A stretch of DNA of 34,480 nucleotides from Clostridiales bacterium (GCA_017958365.1 JAGDCV010000007.1:1-34480), one strand, 5' to 3'; counted from the first letter of the stretch, positions 1-8,515 are shown. Notes: a model not told the origin generated them from the letters alone. Program-made: numbers and translations.

Positions 1-503
1 CGCAGAGCGTAGAGAACTTTATCTGCGGGAGCAAGCTCAGGTGTCTGTCCTGATATGACCATACCGCATTCTTTTACAAGGCGGGGGAAATCCTCCTTCG
101 GAATGTCTATGTTAAAACCCTGTATTGACGAGAACTTATCGACGGTTCCTCCCGTAAATCCGAGGCCTCGTCCCGACAGCTTTACAATCTTCGAACCGAA
201 CGAGCGGCAAAGCGGAATTACAATGGGCGTTATCTTGTCACCGACACCGCCAGTGGAATGCTTATCGACAGTGATATCACCTACATAAGAGAGGTCATCG
301 TGAACACCGGAGTCCGCCATCTCAAGCGTTAAAGAGGTCATCTCCCTCTCGGTCATTCCATTAAGAACTATCGCCATAAGAAGAGCCGATGTCTGATAAT
401 CGGGAATGGTCCTCTCGGTGACACCTTTCACGAAGAACATGATCTGTTCGTAAGTGAGTTCTTTTCCGTAACGTTTATCAAGAATGATATCAACGATGTT
501 CAT
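1..503 (-). CDS. pdp: Pyrimidine-nucleoside (thymidine) phosphorylase, N-terminal part
   Basis: This is the N-terminal 167 residues of a nucleoside phosphorylase that cleaves pyrimidine nucleosides with phosphate to give the free base and (deoxy)ribose-1-phosphate in cytosolic nucleoside salvage. The glycosyltransferase family 3 signature is plain: KHSTGGVGDK near residue 81, then SGRGLGFTGGTVDK, with the usual helical N-terminus (MNIVDIILDKRYGKEL). The ATG at 501-503 is preceded by a GAGGCGG ribosome binding site. The gene runs off the left edge of the window, so its C-terminal domain is not seen. It is divergent from the secreted protein at 581, with a 77-base shared regulatory gap. The family is certain; whether the preferred substrate is thymidine, uridine or both (deoA or pdp) cannot be told from this part. 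Confidence 0.93.
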   Translation of the reverse strand, partial: MNIVDIILDKRYGKELTYEQIMFFVKGVTERTIPDYQTSALLMAIVLNGMTEREMTSLTLEMADSGVHDDLSYVGDITVDKHSTGGVGDKITPIVIPLCRSFGSKIVKLSGRGLGFTGGTVDKFSSIQGFNIDIPKEDFPRLVKECGMVISGQTPELAPADKVLYAL

Positions 504-513
504 CTTCCGCCTC

Positions 514-542
514 TTTCAAAGTAAAGTAATCTTTACTATAAT
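514..542 (+). promoter_or_regulatory. Promoter with a perfect inverted repeat in its spacer
   Basis: A -35-like TTTCAA (514-519) and a perfect TATAAT (537-542) are separated by 17 bases. The spacer holds a perfect inverted repeat, AGTAAAG-TAAT-CTTTACT (520-537), well placed for a repressor. On the other strand TATAGT (complement of 535-540) could be a -10 for the phosphorylase gene, so the two divergent -10 elements would overlap by four bases. The promoter reading is fairly firm; the operator role is inferred. Confidence 0.6.
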
Positions 543-580
543 TATCCTATCACATTAAAGTGTGGAATTAGGGGAATCAA

Positions 581-1882
581 ATGAATAAAGCAAAAATAAC
601 TTCACTATTCTTATCAGTTGTTCTTGGATTCGGCGTTTTTTTCTCGTTGCCGACCGTTACGCACGTAGTTTACGCCGATGATGCAGCTTTTCTTGAAGAC
701 GTCTCATCTAGATACGGATATAACGACTTAAGTCTTCGCTCCAATCCTGATGCAAGAAGGAATCTCTATAACAAGATGTATTCAGACTGTGTCTCGTTCT
801 ACACGGGAAACTGGCAGGACAGCACTGTAGAAGGATATCACGTAATCGCATTTTACGGATTTGCAAATTACGGTCTTTCATTAGACCAGATGCGCGAAGT
901 CTACTTCAGTTTCATGAATGACAATCCTGCATTCTATTTCCTGTCCACAACTCTCCTGTACAACAATAACGGTTTCTATCTTTACGCACCGAATGAATAT
1001 GTGGATCCGGGTGTCAGAGCAAAGTACAGGACCGACATCCAAAATTATGTATTATCTTATTCAACCTGCATGGCATCCGACGAATTCACGTCTGTACTTA
1101 ACATACATGACAGACTGTGCAACAGCATGGTCTATGCACTGAATAACGACACGCTCGATCACAATATTCTCGGTGCCATCGAACGAGGCAACGGTGTTTG
1201 TGAGTCATATGCAAGAACGTTGCAGCTAATTCTTAACTATTATGATCTGACGAACATCTTCGTCGGCGGTTCATTAACGGGCGTCGGTCATGCATGGAAT
1301 GCCGTATCGATAGGAGGCATCTACTACTACATAGACAGCACCACTGATGATGCCAACAATACGCATCGTTATTTCCTTGCAGGAACATCTGATGTATCGG
1401 GAACTCATGCTCCTGACACTCCTACGAGCTCCAGAAGATTCATGTACGATCTTCCTGCTATTAGCGGTACGGCTTATGTGAACGGATCTTCACCTAACGG
1501 GACCATCGCTTCTTCTCCCGCTTCTTTTGACAGAGCGAGCGTTACGAATTTCGTTGAAAGATTATATACGGTCGCACTTTCGAGAAGTTCGGATTCCACG
1601 GGTCAGGGTTACTGGGTAGACAGGATCGCAGGAGGCATGTCGGGATCTTCCGTTGCCCACGGTTTCTTCTTCAGTAACGAGTTCCTTGGAAGCAACTTAA
1701 GTAACGAAGAGTATCTGTCGCGTCTGTATCATACATTCTTTGACCGAGATCCTGATCCTGCCGGCTATCAGTACTGGATGGCAAAGCTTAACAGCGGAGA
1801 ATCAAGAGAGAGCATCTTCAACGGCTTTGCAGGTTCGAACGAATGGAATGAGCTTTGCAGATCGTACGGAATTACGAGCTGA
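581..1882 (+). CDS. Secreted transglutaminase-like protein with C-terminal DUF4214 domain
   Basis: The protein has 433 residues. An N-terminal signal peptide (about residues 1-32, lysines then a hydrophobic core ending near VYA-DD) indicates export. The middle part has the transglutaminase/cysteine-protease core: Cys207 in NGVCESYA, His237 in GVGHAWNAV and Asp252 in YYIDSTTDD, the expected Cys-His-Asp order and spacing. Residues about 317-428 match DUF4214 (FVERLYTVALSRSSD, then FFDRDPDPAGYQYW), a domain found in secreted and surface proteins of Clostridia and in some glycosyltransferase-linked proteins. No sorting motif or C-terminal membrane segment is seen, so it is probably released or held non-covalently. 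The start is supported by AGGGG seven bases upstream. It may cleave or cross-link cell-wall peptide or protein; the substrate is unknown. Its stop codon directly abuts that of the convergent gene downstream. Confidence 0.8.
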   Translation: MNKAKITSLFLSVVLGFGVFFSLPTVTHVVYADDAAFLEDVSSRYGYNDLSLRSNPDARRNLYNKMYSDCVSFYTGNWQDSTVEGYHVIAFYGFANYGLSLDQMREVYFSFMNDNPAFYFLSTTLLYNNNGFYLYAPNEYVDPGVRAKYRTDIQNYVLSYSTCMASDEFTSVLNIHDRLCNSMVYALNNDTLDHNILGAIERGNGVCESYARTLQLILNYYDLTNIFVGGSLTGVGHAWNAVSIGGIYYYIDSTTDDANNTHRYFLAGTSDVSGTHAPDTPTSSRRFMYDLPAISGTAYVNGSSPNGTIASSPASFDRASVTNFVERLYTVALSRSSDSTGQGYWVDRIAGGMSGSSVAHGFFFSNEFLGSNLSNEEYLSRLYHTFFDRDPDPAGYQYWMAKLNSGESRESIFNGFAGSNEWNELCRSYGITS

Positions 1883-3073
1883 TCAATTAAAACTGTCCGC
1901 AAGATTCATCGCAAGTTCAACAACAACATCCGAGTTGTAGTGCTGCCACTCGCCCCATCTTCCAATGCCGTAAACATTCTTGCTTCTGAGATGGTCGAGA
2001 ATAGTCTTCATATTCTCATTCTTGCCGATGGTATTTAACGGATAAGCATAGTCATTAACAAATGACGGATGAGCATTGTCTTCCTTAAAACGCGTAAGGT
2101 TAGTCTCAGTCCAGTAACCCCTGGAATCCGTACAGAAGTTATGCCTTACGAGTATCCTGTGATAAGACAGGGATTCATCGGGATAATAGATCCACTGCGC
2201 ATGCGTATCCATATTTTCCGGATGATACTCCGTTACCACGGAACTGAACTTAAGTGTATCAATAAGTGTCCTTACCTCACTGTCCATTCCGTCAATAGTC
2301 TCGAACTCGGCATAAGGAACCGTGTTGATGATAACATCAGCACTATACTTGCCGTTAACAGTCCTTGTATCAAGGTCAATGCTTCTTACCTTTTCGTTAT
2401 AGATGATGCGGTCCCCAAGATTGTCAGCCATGCGCTTCCAGACTTCACCATATCCGTATTCCTTGGGATAATAGAACTTGGCATGAGCAGGCTGTGACCC
2501 GTATGCCTTCTTCTCAAGGCAGCTGATGAGAGTCTCTTCAAAGGATACATTAGGAAGCTTGCTTAACCAGTATGTACCAAGCTCATTAAGGTCTTTACCG
2601 AACATCTTGCGGTTGTAAGGAAGCATGTAATCCTCGGCAACCTTACTGCCTAACTTCCAGTAGATCCAGTCAACAAATCTTTCAGGCATATCCTGACCGA
2701 GATTACAGCCTGCAACGGCAATAGCCTTAAGATACTCTACCTGCTGTTCAATCCCCATCTGCCAGATGTTTGCTTCAATGGGACTGTTTATAAACTGATC
2801 GTGAATATAGATCTGTGAATCCCTGTCAAAAACATTCCATTCAGATTCCGGCATAAAACGGAAAAGAAAATCCAGAACATTCTTCCTTCTTACGTCAAGA
2901 AAATGCCCTCCGCCAAAGTCGAAAGGAGTTCCGTCAACATCAGTGCTCCTGCACAAGCCGCCGGCTTCTTCGAAACGCTCGAGGACAATAAAGTCATCCT
3001 GCCCTTTCTCAAGCAGTCTGTTTGCAAATGTAAGACCTGACGGTCCTGCACCGAGTATTAGAAACTTAGACAT
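1883..3073 (-). CDS. FAD-dependent oxidoreductase / UDP-galactopyranose mutase-like protein
   Basis: The 396-residue protein begins with a dinucleotide-binding Rossmann motif, LILGAGPSGLTFANRLLEKG, followed by an acidic strand end (VLERFEEAGGLCRS) and FDFGGGHFLDVRR, the arrangement seen in the NAD(P)-binding-8/amino-oxidase superfamily that includes UDP-galactopyranose mutase and protoporphyrinogen oxidase-like enzymes. Such enzymes often act on nucleotide sugars or lipid-linked sugars in glycan loci, which fits the glycosyltransferase immediately upstream. Only three bases separate the upstream TGA from this ATG and no good independent ribosome site is visible, so translation is probably coupled. 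The exact reaction cannot be read from the sequence; a mutase, desaturase or amine oxidase are all possible. Confidence 0.72.
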   Translation of the reverse strand: MSKFLILGAGPSGLTFANRLLEKGQDDFIVLERFEEAGGLCRSTDVDGTPFDFGGGHFLDVRRKNVLDFLFRFMPESEWNVFDRDSQIYIHDQFINSPIEANIWQMGIEQQVEYLKAIAVAGCNLGQDMPERFVDWIYWKLGSKVAEDYMLPYNRKMFGKDLNELGTYWLSKLPNVSFEETLISCLEKKAYGSQPAHAKFYYPKEYGYGEVWKRMADNLGDRIIYNEKVRSIDLDTRTVNGKYSADVIINTVPYAEFETIDGMDSEVRTLIDTLKFSSVVTEYHPENMDTHAQWIYYPDESLSYHRILVRHNFCTDSRGYWTETNLTRFKEDNAHPSFVNDYAYPLNTIGKNENMKTILDHLRSKNVYGIGRWGEWQHYNSDVVVELAMNLADSFN

Positions 3074-3076
3074 ATA

Positions 3077-3784
3077 TCACTTATAAACCTTTGCTTCATT
3101 CTTCTTAAGCTTAAACAGGATCGATAAAGCTTCCGTGACTGACTTCATCTTCAACGAGGATTTACCGGCCTTATAGTGGATAGGCACCTCTACTGCCTTT
3201 TTGTTACGGCAGTAGAACCTCATCTCCGTCTGGTACATGTGTCCAGTCGAAAGAAACTTACTGAAATCAAACTGCTCAAGTACTTCCCTTTGGAAAGCCT
3301 CAAAGCCGCTCGTCATGTCTTTAAGCTTTGTTCCCAGAACAAGATTGGACAACCATGTACCGCCGCGACTTAGAATCTTCCTGTAAAGAGGATCATTCTC
3401 AAGACCTGCGCCCTTAATGAATCTGGAACCCCAGACGCACTCGTAGCCTTCGTCAAGTTTCTCAATATACTGAGGAATCTCAGACGGCTGATGGCTTCCG
3501 CCGCCGTCCATCTCTATTACACGCTCGGCACCATCTTCAAGGGCAACTCTGTACCCCTCCATATAACAACTGATAACGCCTCTTGATTCTTTATAGAAAA
3601 CACACTTAACTCTTCCAGTGTGTTCGTAACTTCTTATTATCTGTTCTGTTTTATCCTTGGAATAATTATCAATGATCGGATAAAGGTGAAGATTATCATA
3701 AGGCAATGCAAGGATCTGTTCGATCACTGACCCCATCGTCTGCTCTTCATTAGCAACCGGCATAACTATAATAGTTTTTTTCAT
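3077..3784 (-). CDS. Family 2 glycosyltransferase (polyprenol-phosphate type)
   Basis: The protein has 235 residues and the GT-A fold start TIIVMPVANEEQTMGSVIEQIL, followed by PIIDNYSKDKTEQII, as in dolichol/undecaprenol-phosphate sugar transferases and related GT2 enzymes. The usual metal-binding DxD stretch (often MDADLSHDP) reads MDGGGSHQPSEIP, so the second acidic residue is a Gly. A later region (SRFIKGAG, then GGTWLSNLVLGTKLKDMTSGFEAF) matches the acceptor part of the same family (DxTSGF). There are no C-terminal membrane segments, so it is cytosolic or peripheral. The ATG follows an AGG-containing site. With the FAD enzyme it forms a two-gene unit that probably modifies a surface glycan; the sugar and acceptor are unknown. 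Confidence 0.82.
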   Translation of the reverse strand: MKKTIIVMPVANEEQTMGSVIEQILALPYDNLHLYPIIDNYSKDKTEQIIRSYEHTGRVKCVFYKESRGVISCYMEGYRVALEDGAERVIEMDGGGSHQPSEIPQYIEKLDEGYECVWGSRFIKGAGLENDPLYRKILSRGGTWLSNLVLGTKLKDMTSGFEAFQREVLEQFDFSKFLSTGHMYQTEMRFYCRNKKAVEVPIHYKAGKSSLKMKSVTEALSILFKLKKNEAKVYK

Positions 3785-3821
3785 TTAATTACCTGCCATC
3801 AGTTTTCTGTATCTATTAATA

Positions 3822-4183
3822 CTATATAAGACCTAAACTGAAAATTCTATCAAACATATAAAAATTCATAATTGAAATACACTGTTTACCGGGAAACATG
3901 AAAATAACGAAATACATTATAAGAAACAGCATCTCAACAGGACTGTATTTAACTGTTTTATTGACTGCATTTACAGCATTTTTACCATCTGCCAATAATA
4001 CAACAAACACAATAAAAAACAGCGAAAACACCATGTCATAAAACCATCTGCCTTGATCAGTATGAACCAGGACCAGCGGCACCACCATAAAAAAAGGCAA
4101 AAACGCTATAAAATAAGCAACTCAAAAAGAAAAATAAATATGATAATCAGACAAAAGAACAACTTTATAATCCTACCATTCAT
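3822..4183 (-). pseudogene. Remnant of a polytopic membrane protein
   Basis: This AT-rich stretch holds two out-of-phase pieces of a membrane protein. Reading from 4183, an ATG opens 25 residues (MNGRIIKLFFCLIIIFIFLF...) that look like an N-terminal membrane helix and end at TAG (4106-4108). Overlapping in another frame, from 4121 down to a TAG at 3822, are about 100 residues that look like a C-terminus: FLPFFMVVPLVLVHTDQGRW, then two more hydrophobic helices. A motif like DxGRW near the end of a hydrophobic helix occurs near the C-terminus of some polytopic envelope-glycan membrane proteins. The simplest reading is a large internal deletion plus frameshift, leaving both ends of a gene that once belonged to the neighbouring glycan cluster. 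A short translated protein starting from TTG at 4100 cannot be excluded but has no clear ribosome site. Confidence 0.5.
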
Positions 4184-4200
4184 GTCTGATTATTATAACA

Positions 4201-4629
4201 TCATTTAAGATTCAAAAACACAAGACCTATCAGACAAACGATAACACCCACGATCTTATTCCATGTAAGTGCCTCGTTATAAGCAAAATAACCAACAGCC
4301 AAAAGGATGACAGCAAGCACCGAGCTTTGAACGATAAATCCTACGCTCACCTGCCAGCCTGCCTTATATGCATAGATCCATCCTGCTTCAAGACCTACTA
4401 TTACCAACCCCAGAACAAAAGGCGCCCAGTTAAGCTTGGTCATTTCCTTAATGAGATTCTTATCTTCTCCAAAAGCAAAGTACAGGATTATGGAAACTAA
4501 GGCTCCCACAAGGTACGTTACCGTAACCGAAGCAAAAGGATTCATATCCTTAGGAACCGATTTGGTGCAGATCTGATAGAAAACATTAGATAGTATAACA
4601 AGTGCCAGGGGCCAAATATATGCAAACAT
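4201..4629 (-). CDS. EamA/DMT-type small membrane transporter
   Basis: The protein has 142 residues and four hydrophobic helices: FAYIWPLALVILSNVFYQIC, an ASVTVTYLVGALVSIILYFA helix, a PFVLGLVIVGLEAGWIYAYK helix, and two closely packed C-terminal hydrophobic stretches (VGFIVQSSVLAVILLAVGYF, IVGVIVCLIGLVFLNL) around YNEALTWNKIVG. The E-x-L-T-x-x-K-x-x-G pattern before the last helix is typical of EamA/EmrE-like carriers of the drug/metabolite superfamily. At half the size of a classical EamA protein it would act as a dimer. The ATG at 4627-4629 is chosen because GGAGG lies seven bases upstream, and a TATAAT (complement of 4649-4654) sits just before that, leaving a leader of about 13 bases; an earlier in-frame start would fall inside the -10 box. 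The substrate is unknown. Confidence 0.78.
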   Translation of the reverse strand: MFAYIWPLALVILSNVFYQICTKSVPKDMNPFASVTVTYLVGALVSIILYFAFGEDKNLIKEMTKLNWAPFVLGLVIVGLEAGWIYAYKAGWQVSVGFIVQSSVLAVILLAVGYFAYNEALTWNKIVGVIVCLIGLVFLNLK

Positions 4630-4648
4630 AGTGCTACCTCCGGCACTC

Positions 4649-4654
4649 ATTATA
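4649..4654 (-). promoter_or_regulatory. -10 element for the EamA-type gene
   Basis: A perfect TATAAT on the minus strand lies just upstream of the GGAGG site of the small transporter, giving a predicted leader of about 13 bases. No convincing -35 box was found, so the promoter is tentative, but it helps decide the start codon. Confidence 0.45.
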
Positions 4655-4668
4655 CAATCTATCCGGTC

Positions 4669-6072
4669 TCAATTAACCCCTATATTCCCGACCTCAACAA
4701 ACAAAGGATTATCAACAGGCCCTTCACTTCCCGTAAAAGCCACCTGAATGGAACCTGTTGCATAGTCGATGATTATAAGCTGTGAAGTACCGTTACTGTG
4801 AACATTCTCGACATCATACTGCTCGACTGTTTCCTGCGTGATCATGTTCTTAAGATCCGTAACAGAGAATACACCGATTTCACTTACCCATTCATTGTAT
4901 TTTGCAAAGCGCACAGTATTAGAAGGCACACCCGTAAACCCGTCCTGATTGCCTTCAGAAGCGAAGGAATTGACGATGCATAAAGAATCACTGTTATCCC
5001 AGGACAAGCCCTCCAGAAGAGGCGTGGAAGCATCTCTTAATATCGAATAACCGTCCCCAGCCTGCTCTACCTGCAAAACACAGTCCTCAGCGCAGAAAGC
5101 CTCATTGCCGTCTGTGATTGTAAGATTATGACACCAGGTAAACTCGGCGCTTTCTCCCACCATGAATTCCCCTACTTGCCTTGCAGTAGTAAACTCTTCA
5201 AGCGCATATCTAAGCTCCATTGTGTAGCATTTTCTGCCCTCATAGATAAACTGCTCATGTTCTTCTGAACCTACATCAAGGATAGCGGCGAAGACACCGT
5301 CATCGTTAACGGCTGAGATTATATCGAGCATGCCGAGAAGCGCGATTGCAGTAATGCTCCTTTCGCCGTTTTGCATGTGTGTTACGGCATTAAAAAGTCC
5401 CATCTGGTAGTTCTCTCCAAGCCCCCACTCCAGGTTACGAAGCGTAAGCATTTCGCCGGTCTCAGTGCGTTCTCCCCAAAGCGTAAGCGCACTGCATGCC
5501 GTAGGACGGAGTACATCCGGGATCATCTGAAGCGCAAGCACTTCCTCGTAGGACAGGAGCTCGTCTTCCACAAAGCCGTGTCTGCCCTGTGACAAAGAAG
5601 AAGCGAGCCCGTCTATCTCTTCCCTATACTCCTCGCGCATTGAGGCATAAAGTGTATACACACGGTCTTCGACTGCTTCCGCTGTATAATACCCGCCGAA
5701 AAGAGTACGTATATTCCCGTAAAGATACGGCTCCATAACACTCTCGTAGGATGGCATAGTCTGCGGGATCGTTCTGCCGTAAGAAGCACCGACATCATAG
5801 CGGCTGCCGTTCTCATAATCGAGAGTGACATCATAGTAATCAGGCATGACCGATATGGTGCACAGGCCGTCATCTGATACATAGGTTGCCACCGCTTCTT
5901 CTATGATACCTTCATCGGTATACCCGGCATCAACACCGTTAAGATAATTGCCGACCGGTGTTAATGGTGAATCCCCGATCCCCGGGACCATATTATCGGA
6001 AGTCTTATTGCAGCCTGCCGCAGACACCAGAACTGAGCCTGCAATTATCAAGGATAGGATCTTATTTCTCAT
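4669..6072 (-). CDS. Lipoprotein with C45-type Ntn-hydrolase (acyltransferase/acylase-like) domain
   Basis: From the ATG at 6070-6072 the protein has 467 residues. The first 20 form a lipoprotein signal (MRNKILSLIIAGS, then a VSAAGC lipobox), so the mature protein is tethered outside the membrane through Cys20. Around residue 193 the sequence TACSALTLWGERTETGEMLT followed by LRNLEWG fits the peptidase family C45 / acyl-CoA:6-aminopenicillanate acyltransferase pattern (Cys nucleophile, then a GxxxxxRNxDW-like loop), in which self-cleavage before the Cys frees the catalytic N-terminus. The usual Asp of RNxDW is Glu here. The start overlaps the permease stop as TAATG, so translation is coupled and the protein very likely works with the ABC transporter. 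A role in hydrolysing an acylated antibiotic, peptide or bile-type conjugate is a guess. Confidence 0.68.
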   Translation of the reverse strand: MRNKILSLIIAGSVLVSAAGCNKTSDNMVPGIGDSPLTPVGNYLNGVDAGYTDEGIIEEAVATYVSDDGLCTISVMPDYYDVTLDYENGSRYDVGASYGRTIPQTMPSYESVMEPYLYGNIRTLFGGYYTAEAVEDRVYTLYASMREEYREEIDGLASSLSQGRHGFVEDELLSYEEVLALQMIPDVLRPTACSALTLWGERTETGEMLTLRNLEWGLGENYQMGLFNAVTHMQNGERSITAIALLGMLDIISAVNDDGVFAAILDVGSEEHEQFIYEGRKCYTMELRYALEEFTTARQVGEFMVGESAEFTWCHNLTITDGNEAFCAEDCVLQVEQAGDGYSILRDASTPLLEGLSWDNSDSLCIVNSFASEGNQDGFTGVPSNTVRFAKYNEWVSEIGVFSVTDLKNMITQETVEQYDVENVHSNGTSQLIIIDYATGSIQVAFTGSEGPVDNPLFVEVGNIGVN

Positions 6073-8510
6073 TATTCTGTTCTCACTTTCCAAATCTGGA
6101 TATTATCGGTAAGCCTGGTCATCAAAGTTACGACCACGGCAAGTCCTGTTATCACGCATAGAGGTATGATCACGAAGTTATGGACAGGATCCACACTGAA
6201 TCTGAAGGAGCAGGCACTAAGAAGACTTGTAAACAGGAGTTCGATCATTTTGTTGCCAACAGTGGCGTTAAACAGCAAAGCCAGCAACATTGATGTCATC
6301 CCGAGTATCATAAGCCTTATGATGTGCCAGCCACGGATGACATTACGGTTGAATCCCATGCTCTTAAGAAGCGCTATATCGGAAGTCTCCTCTTCGATGA
6401 ATATGTTCTCATACAAGGCAGTAAGAAGTATCAGAACAGAAGCGGCAGCAAAAGCAGTAACCGCGATCATCATATTGAATATGAGATCATAACCGGTCAA
6501 GATGTCATCAATTACTCCTTGTCTGTCTGACACAGTCACCTGATCTTCAGGCCATAAGGAACGCATACGCGCGAGGATATCATCAAATTCACGCTCAGGT
6601 GCATCTATAACAGTCGAGAATATAGCATCCGGACTTAATACGGCTCCGTTAAATTCACGGCTCATAATGATCTTCATAGCGTTATGGCCATAGTAATCAA
6701 AGAATCCGGTCACCAGGAACTCTTCACTGACCTCGCTGTAAGAGGTATGGTCATCAGAGTATCTATAATATTCGATCGTGATCGTATCACCTATATCAAT
6801 TCCCCATTCATTGGCATGGTACCAGGATATTGCCACTTCATTGTAGTACCTGGGAGCATCGCCTCCGGGAAGATAGTCGAGATCCGTAATATCCGCATCC
6901 TGCCAGGAAATATTTGCGACCTGGCTATTACCATTAAAGTAGACTTCAGCATTGGAAGAATGTGTCAGAACGATCCTTGCGGGGATATCATTCTCTTCAA
7001 ATATCTGGTTTATGTAATCATACATTGCCTCGTAACTGCCCTTACCCTGCAAAAGTCTTTCACGGTATGTATCACTTAATACAAGATTAAAGTCGAGTGT
7101 ACCTCTCTGGAAATAGTGCTGTATGTAGCTTATATCAAGAATAGAATCCTTAAGCTGCACCATGAACAATACAGCGGCTATACCGAGTGTATATGCGATC
7201 ACAAGGTAGATATACCTCTTGATCGCCCTCAATATATCGCTTACAGCAAGGAAAGATGCAACTCTTATCTTCTTTGAACGCGCAAGCGAAAGCCCTGAAA
7301 GCCTTGCAAACCTCTCACCTCTGTTCTCGCCGTGGATCGCATCGATAACACTAATTTTGTTCATTCTTCTTAATGAGATCAGACAGAACAGGAAGATGAA
7401 TAAGATATTTACCGCCATCGCAAGTGACCCTATGGCTATCATGGATGAAAAATCCGGGAATAAGATGTTATATACAAAACTCTCATATATCTTCATCGAC
7501 AGAAGATAACCCAGAGGAAGCCCCAAAAGACCGCAGATAATTCCGAACACTGCATATTTGACCACAAACAGGGTCTTATAAGAGAAAGACCATACACCTA
7601 TGGCTTTCATCATTCCTATCTGCTTTGTCTCCCGCTTTACAGTGGACTTGATACTGAAATCAATCGTCATAAGTATCATCGCCATTACGAAGAAAGCAAC
7701 AAGTGTCACGGCGACGATAATGATAATAACCATCAGAGCCTCGTCATTCATCAGGACAGTCTTAGCAGCATTCATCTTCATGCCGTAATCCTGGAATTTG
7801 AACAACAAATCTTCGCCTAACGGTCGCAGAGCCTCAACATAATCCGCATCGCCAACATCAACATGGACCTCATACAGGTCATACTTCACAGGACACTCAC
7901 TGTAGAAGATCTCCGTATCACGGTCAGAAAGGATCATAAAATCTGCAGCAGTCTCTACGGGATCGACATAGATCTGACAGATCTCGAATTCATATACATT
8001 ACCCAGCTGAGTAACGAGCCTTAATGAATCTCCTGCCTTAAGTCCCATAAGACTTGATGTCATCTGAGATATGGCAACACATCCGTTGGGCACTTCAAAT
8101 CTCTCTCCGCTTTGAGTATACGGAATATTATTCTCAGAAGGCATAGAAGTGATAACATAGCTTTCGCTTGCCGAATCCACCCTTGCCCCATCAGTACCAT
8201 AGACTATCAGACTTGTGTCCGGAATGGAGACCACCTGCCTGAGACTGACATCCGTGGTGATATCCCATGAATTAAACTCATCTATAACATCTGCCCGAAC
8301 TCCTTCAGGATCTGAGATATTTACCGGCGCCAAAGCTACAACATCCGATGTATTGCACTTGTCGTATGTCAGGTCTTCTCCCTTAAGCATCGAGTACAGA
8401 AGCGTAACTCCCGTAACCATCGCTACAGAAGCTACGATCATGAAGACAAACAGTACAGCATTAAGGCCTTTCTGGTCCTTAAGATCTCTTTTGAGCATAC
8501 TTAGATACAT
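6072..8510 (-). CDS. ABC transporter permease with two FtsX modules (MacB/LolE-like tandem)
   Basis: The permease has 812 residues from the ATG at 8508-8510, chosen because GGGGTGG lies eight bases upstream; a GTG twelve bases earlier overlaps the ATPase gene. Eight hydrophobic helices form two FtsX units. Each unit has one N-terminal helix, an extracellular domain of about 200 residues and three C-terminal helices; the cytosolic coupling segments are KRETKQIGMMKAIGV in the first unit and EEETSDIALLKSMGFNRNVI in the second. This is the layout of tandem MacB-type permeases that work by mechanotransmission or lipoprotein/peptide handling, not of small-molecule importers. The ATPase gene lies immediately upstream and the C45 lipoprotein gene overlaps downstream. 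The function is probably envelope stress or antimicrobial peptide defence, inferred from the linked two-component genes. Confidence 0.87.
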   Translation of the reverse strand: MYLSMLKRDLKDQKGLNAVLFVFMIVASVAMVTGVTLLYSMLKGEDLTYDKCNTSDVVALAPVNISDPEGVRADVIDEFNSWDITTDVSLRQVVSIPDTSLIVYGTDGARVDSASESYVITSMPSENNIPYTQSGERFEVPNGCVAISQMTSSLMGLKAGDSLRLVTQLGNVYEFEICQIYVDPVETAADFMILSDRDTEIFYSECPVKYDLYEVHVDVGDADYVEALRPLGEDLLFKFQDYGMKMNAAKTVLMNDEALMVIIIIVAVTLVAFFVMAMILMTIDFSIKSTVKRETKQIGMMKAIGVWSFSYKTLFVVKYAVFGIICGLLGLPLGYLLSMKIYESFVYNILFPDFSSMIAIGSLAMAVNILFIFLFCLISLRRMNKISVIDAIHGENRGERFARLSGLSLARSKKIRVASFLAVSDILRAIKRYIYLVIAYTLGIAAVLFMVQLKDSILDISYIQHYFQRGTLDFNLVLSDTYRERLLQGKGSYEAMYDYINQIFEENDIPARIVLTHSSNAEVYFNGNSQVANISWQDADITDLDYLPGGDAPRYYNEVAISWYHANEWGIDIGDTITIEYYRYSDDHTSYSEVSEEFLVTGFFDYYGHNAMKIIMSREFNGAVLSPDAIFSTVIDAPEREFDDILARMRSLWPEDQVTVSDRQGVIDDILTGYDLIFNMMIAVTAFAAASVLILLTALYENIFIEEETSDIALLKSMGFNRNVIRGWHIIRLMILGMTSMLLALLFNATVGNKMIELLFTSLLSACSFRFSVDPVHNFVIIPLCVITGLAVVVTLMTRLTDNIQIWKVRTE

Positions 8511-8515
8511 ATCTG

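Noticed and set aside
2069..2497. Open frame of 142 codons on the plus strand
   Set aside because: It lies fully antisense to the FAD enzyme, has no ribosome site and no recognisable protein features.
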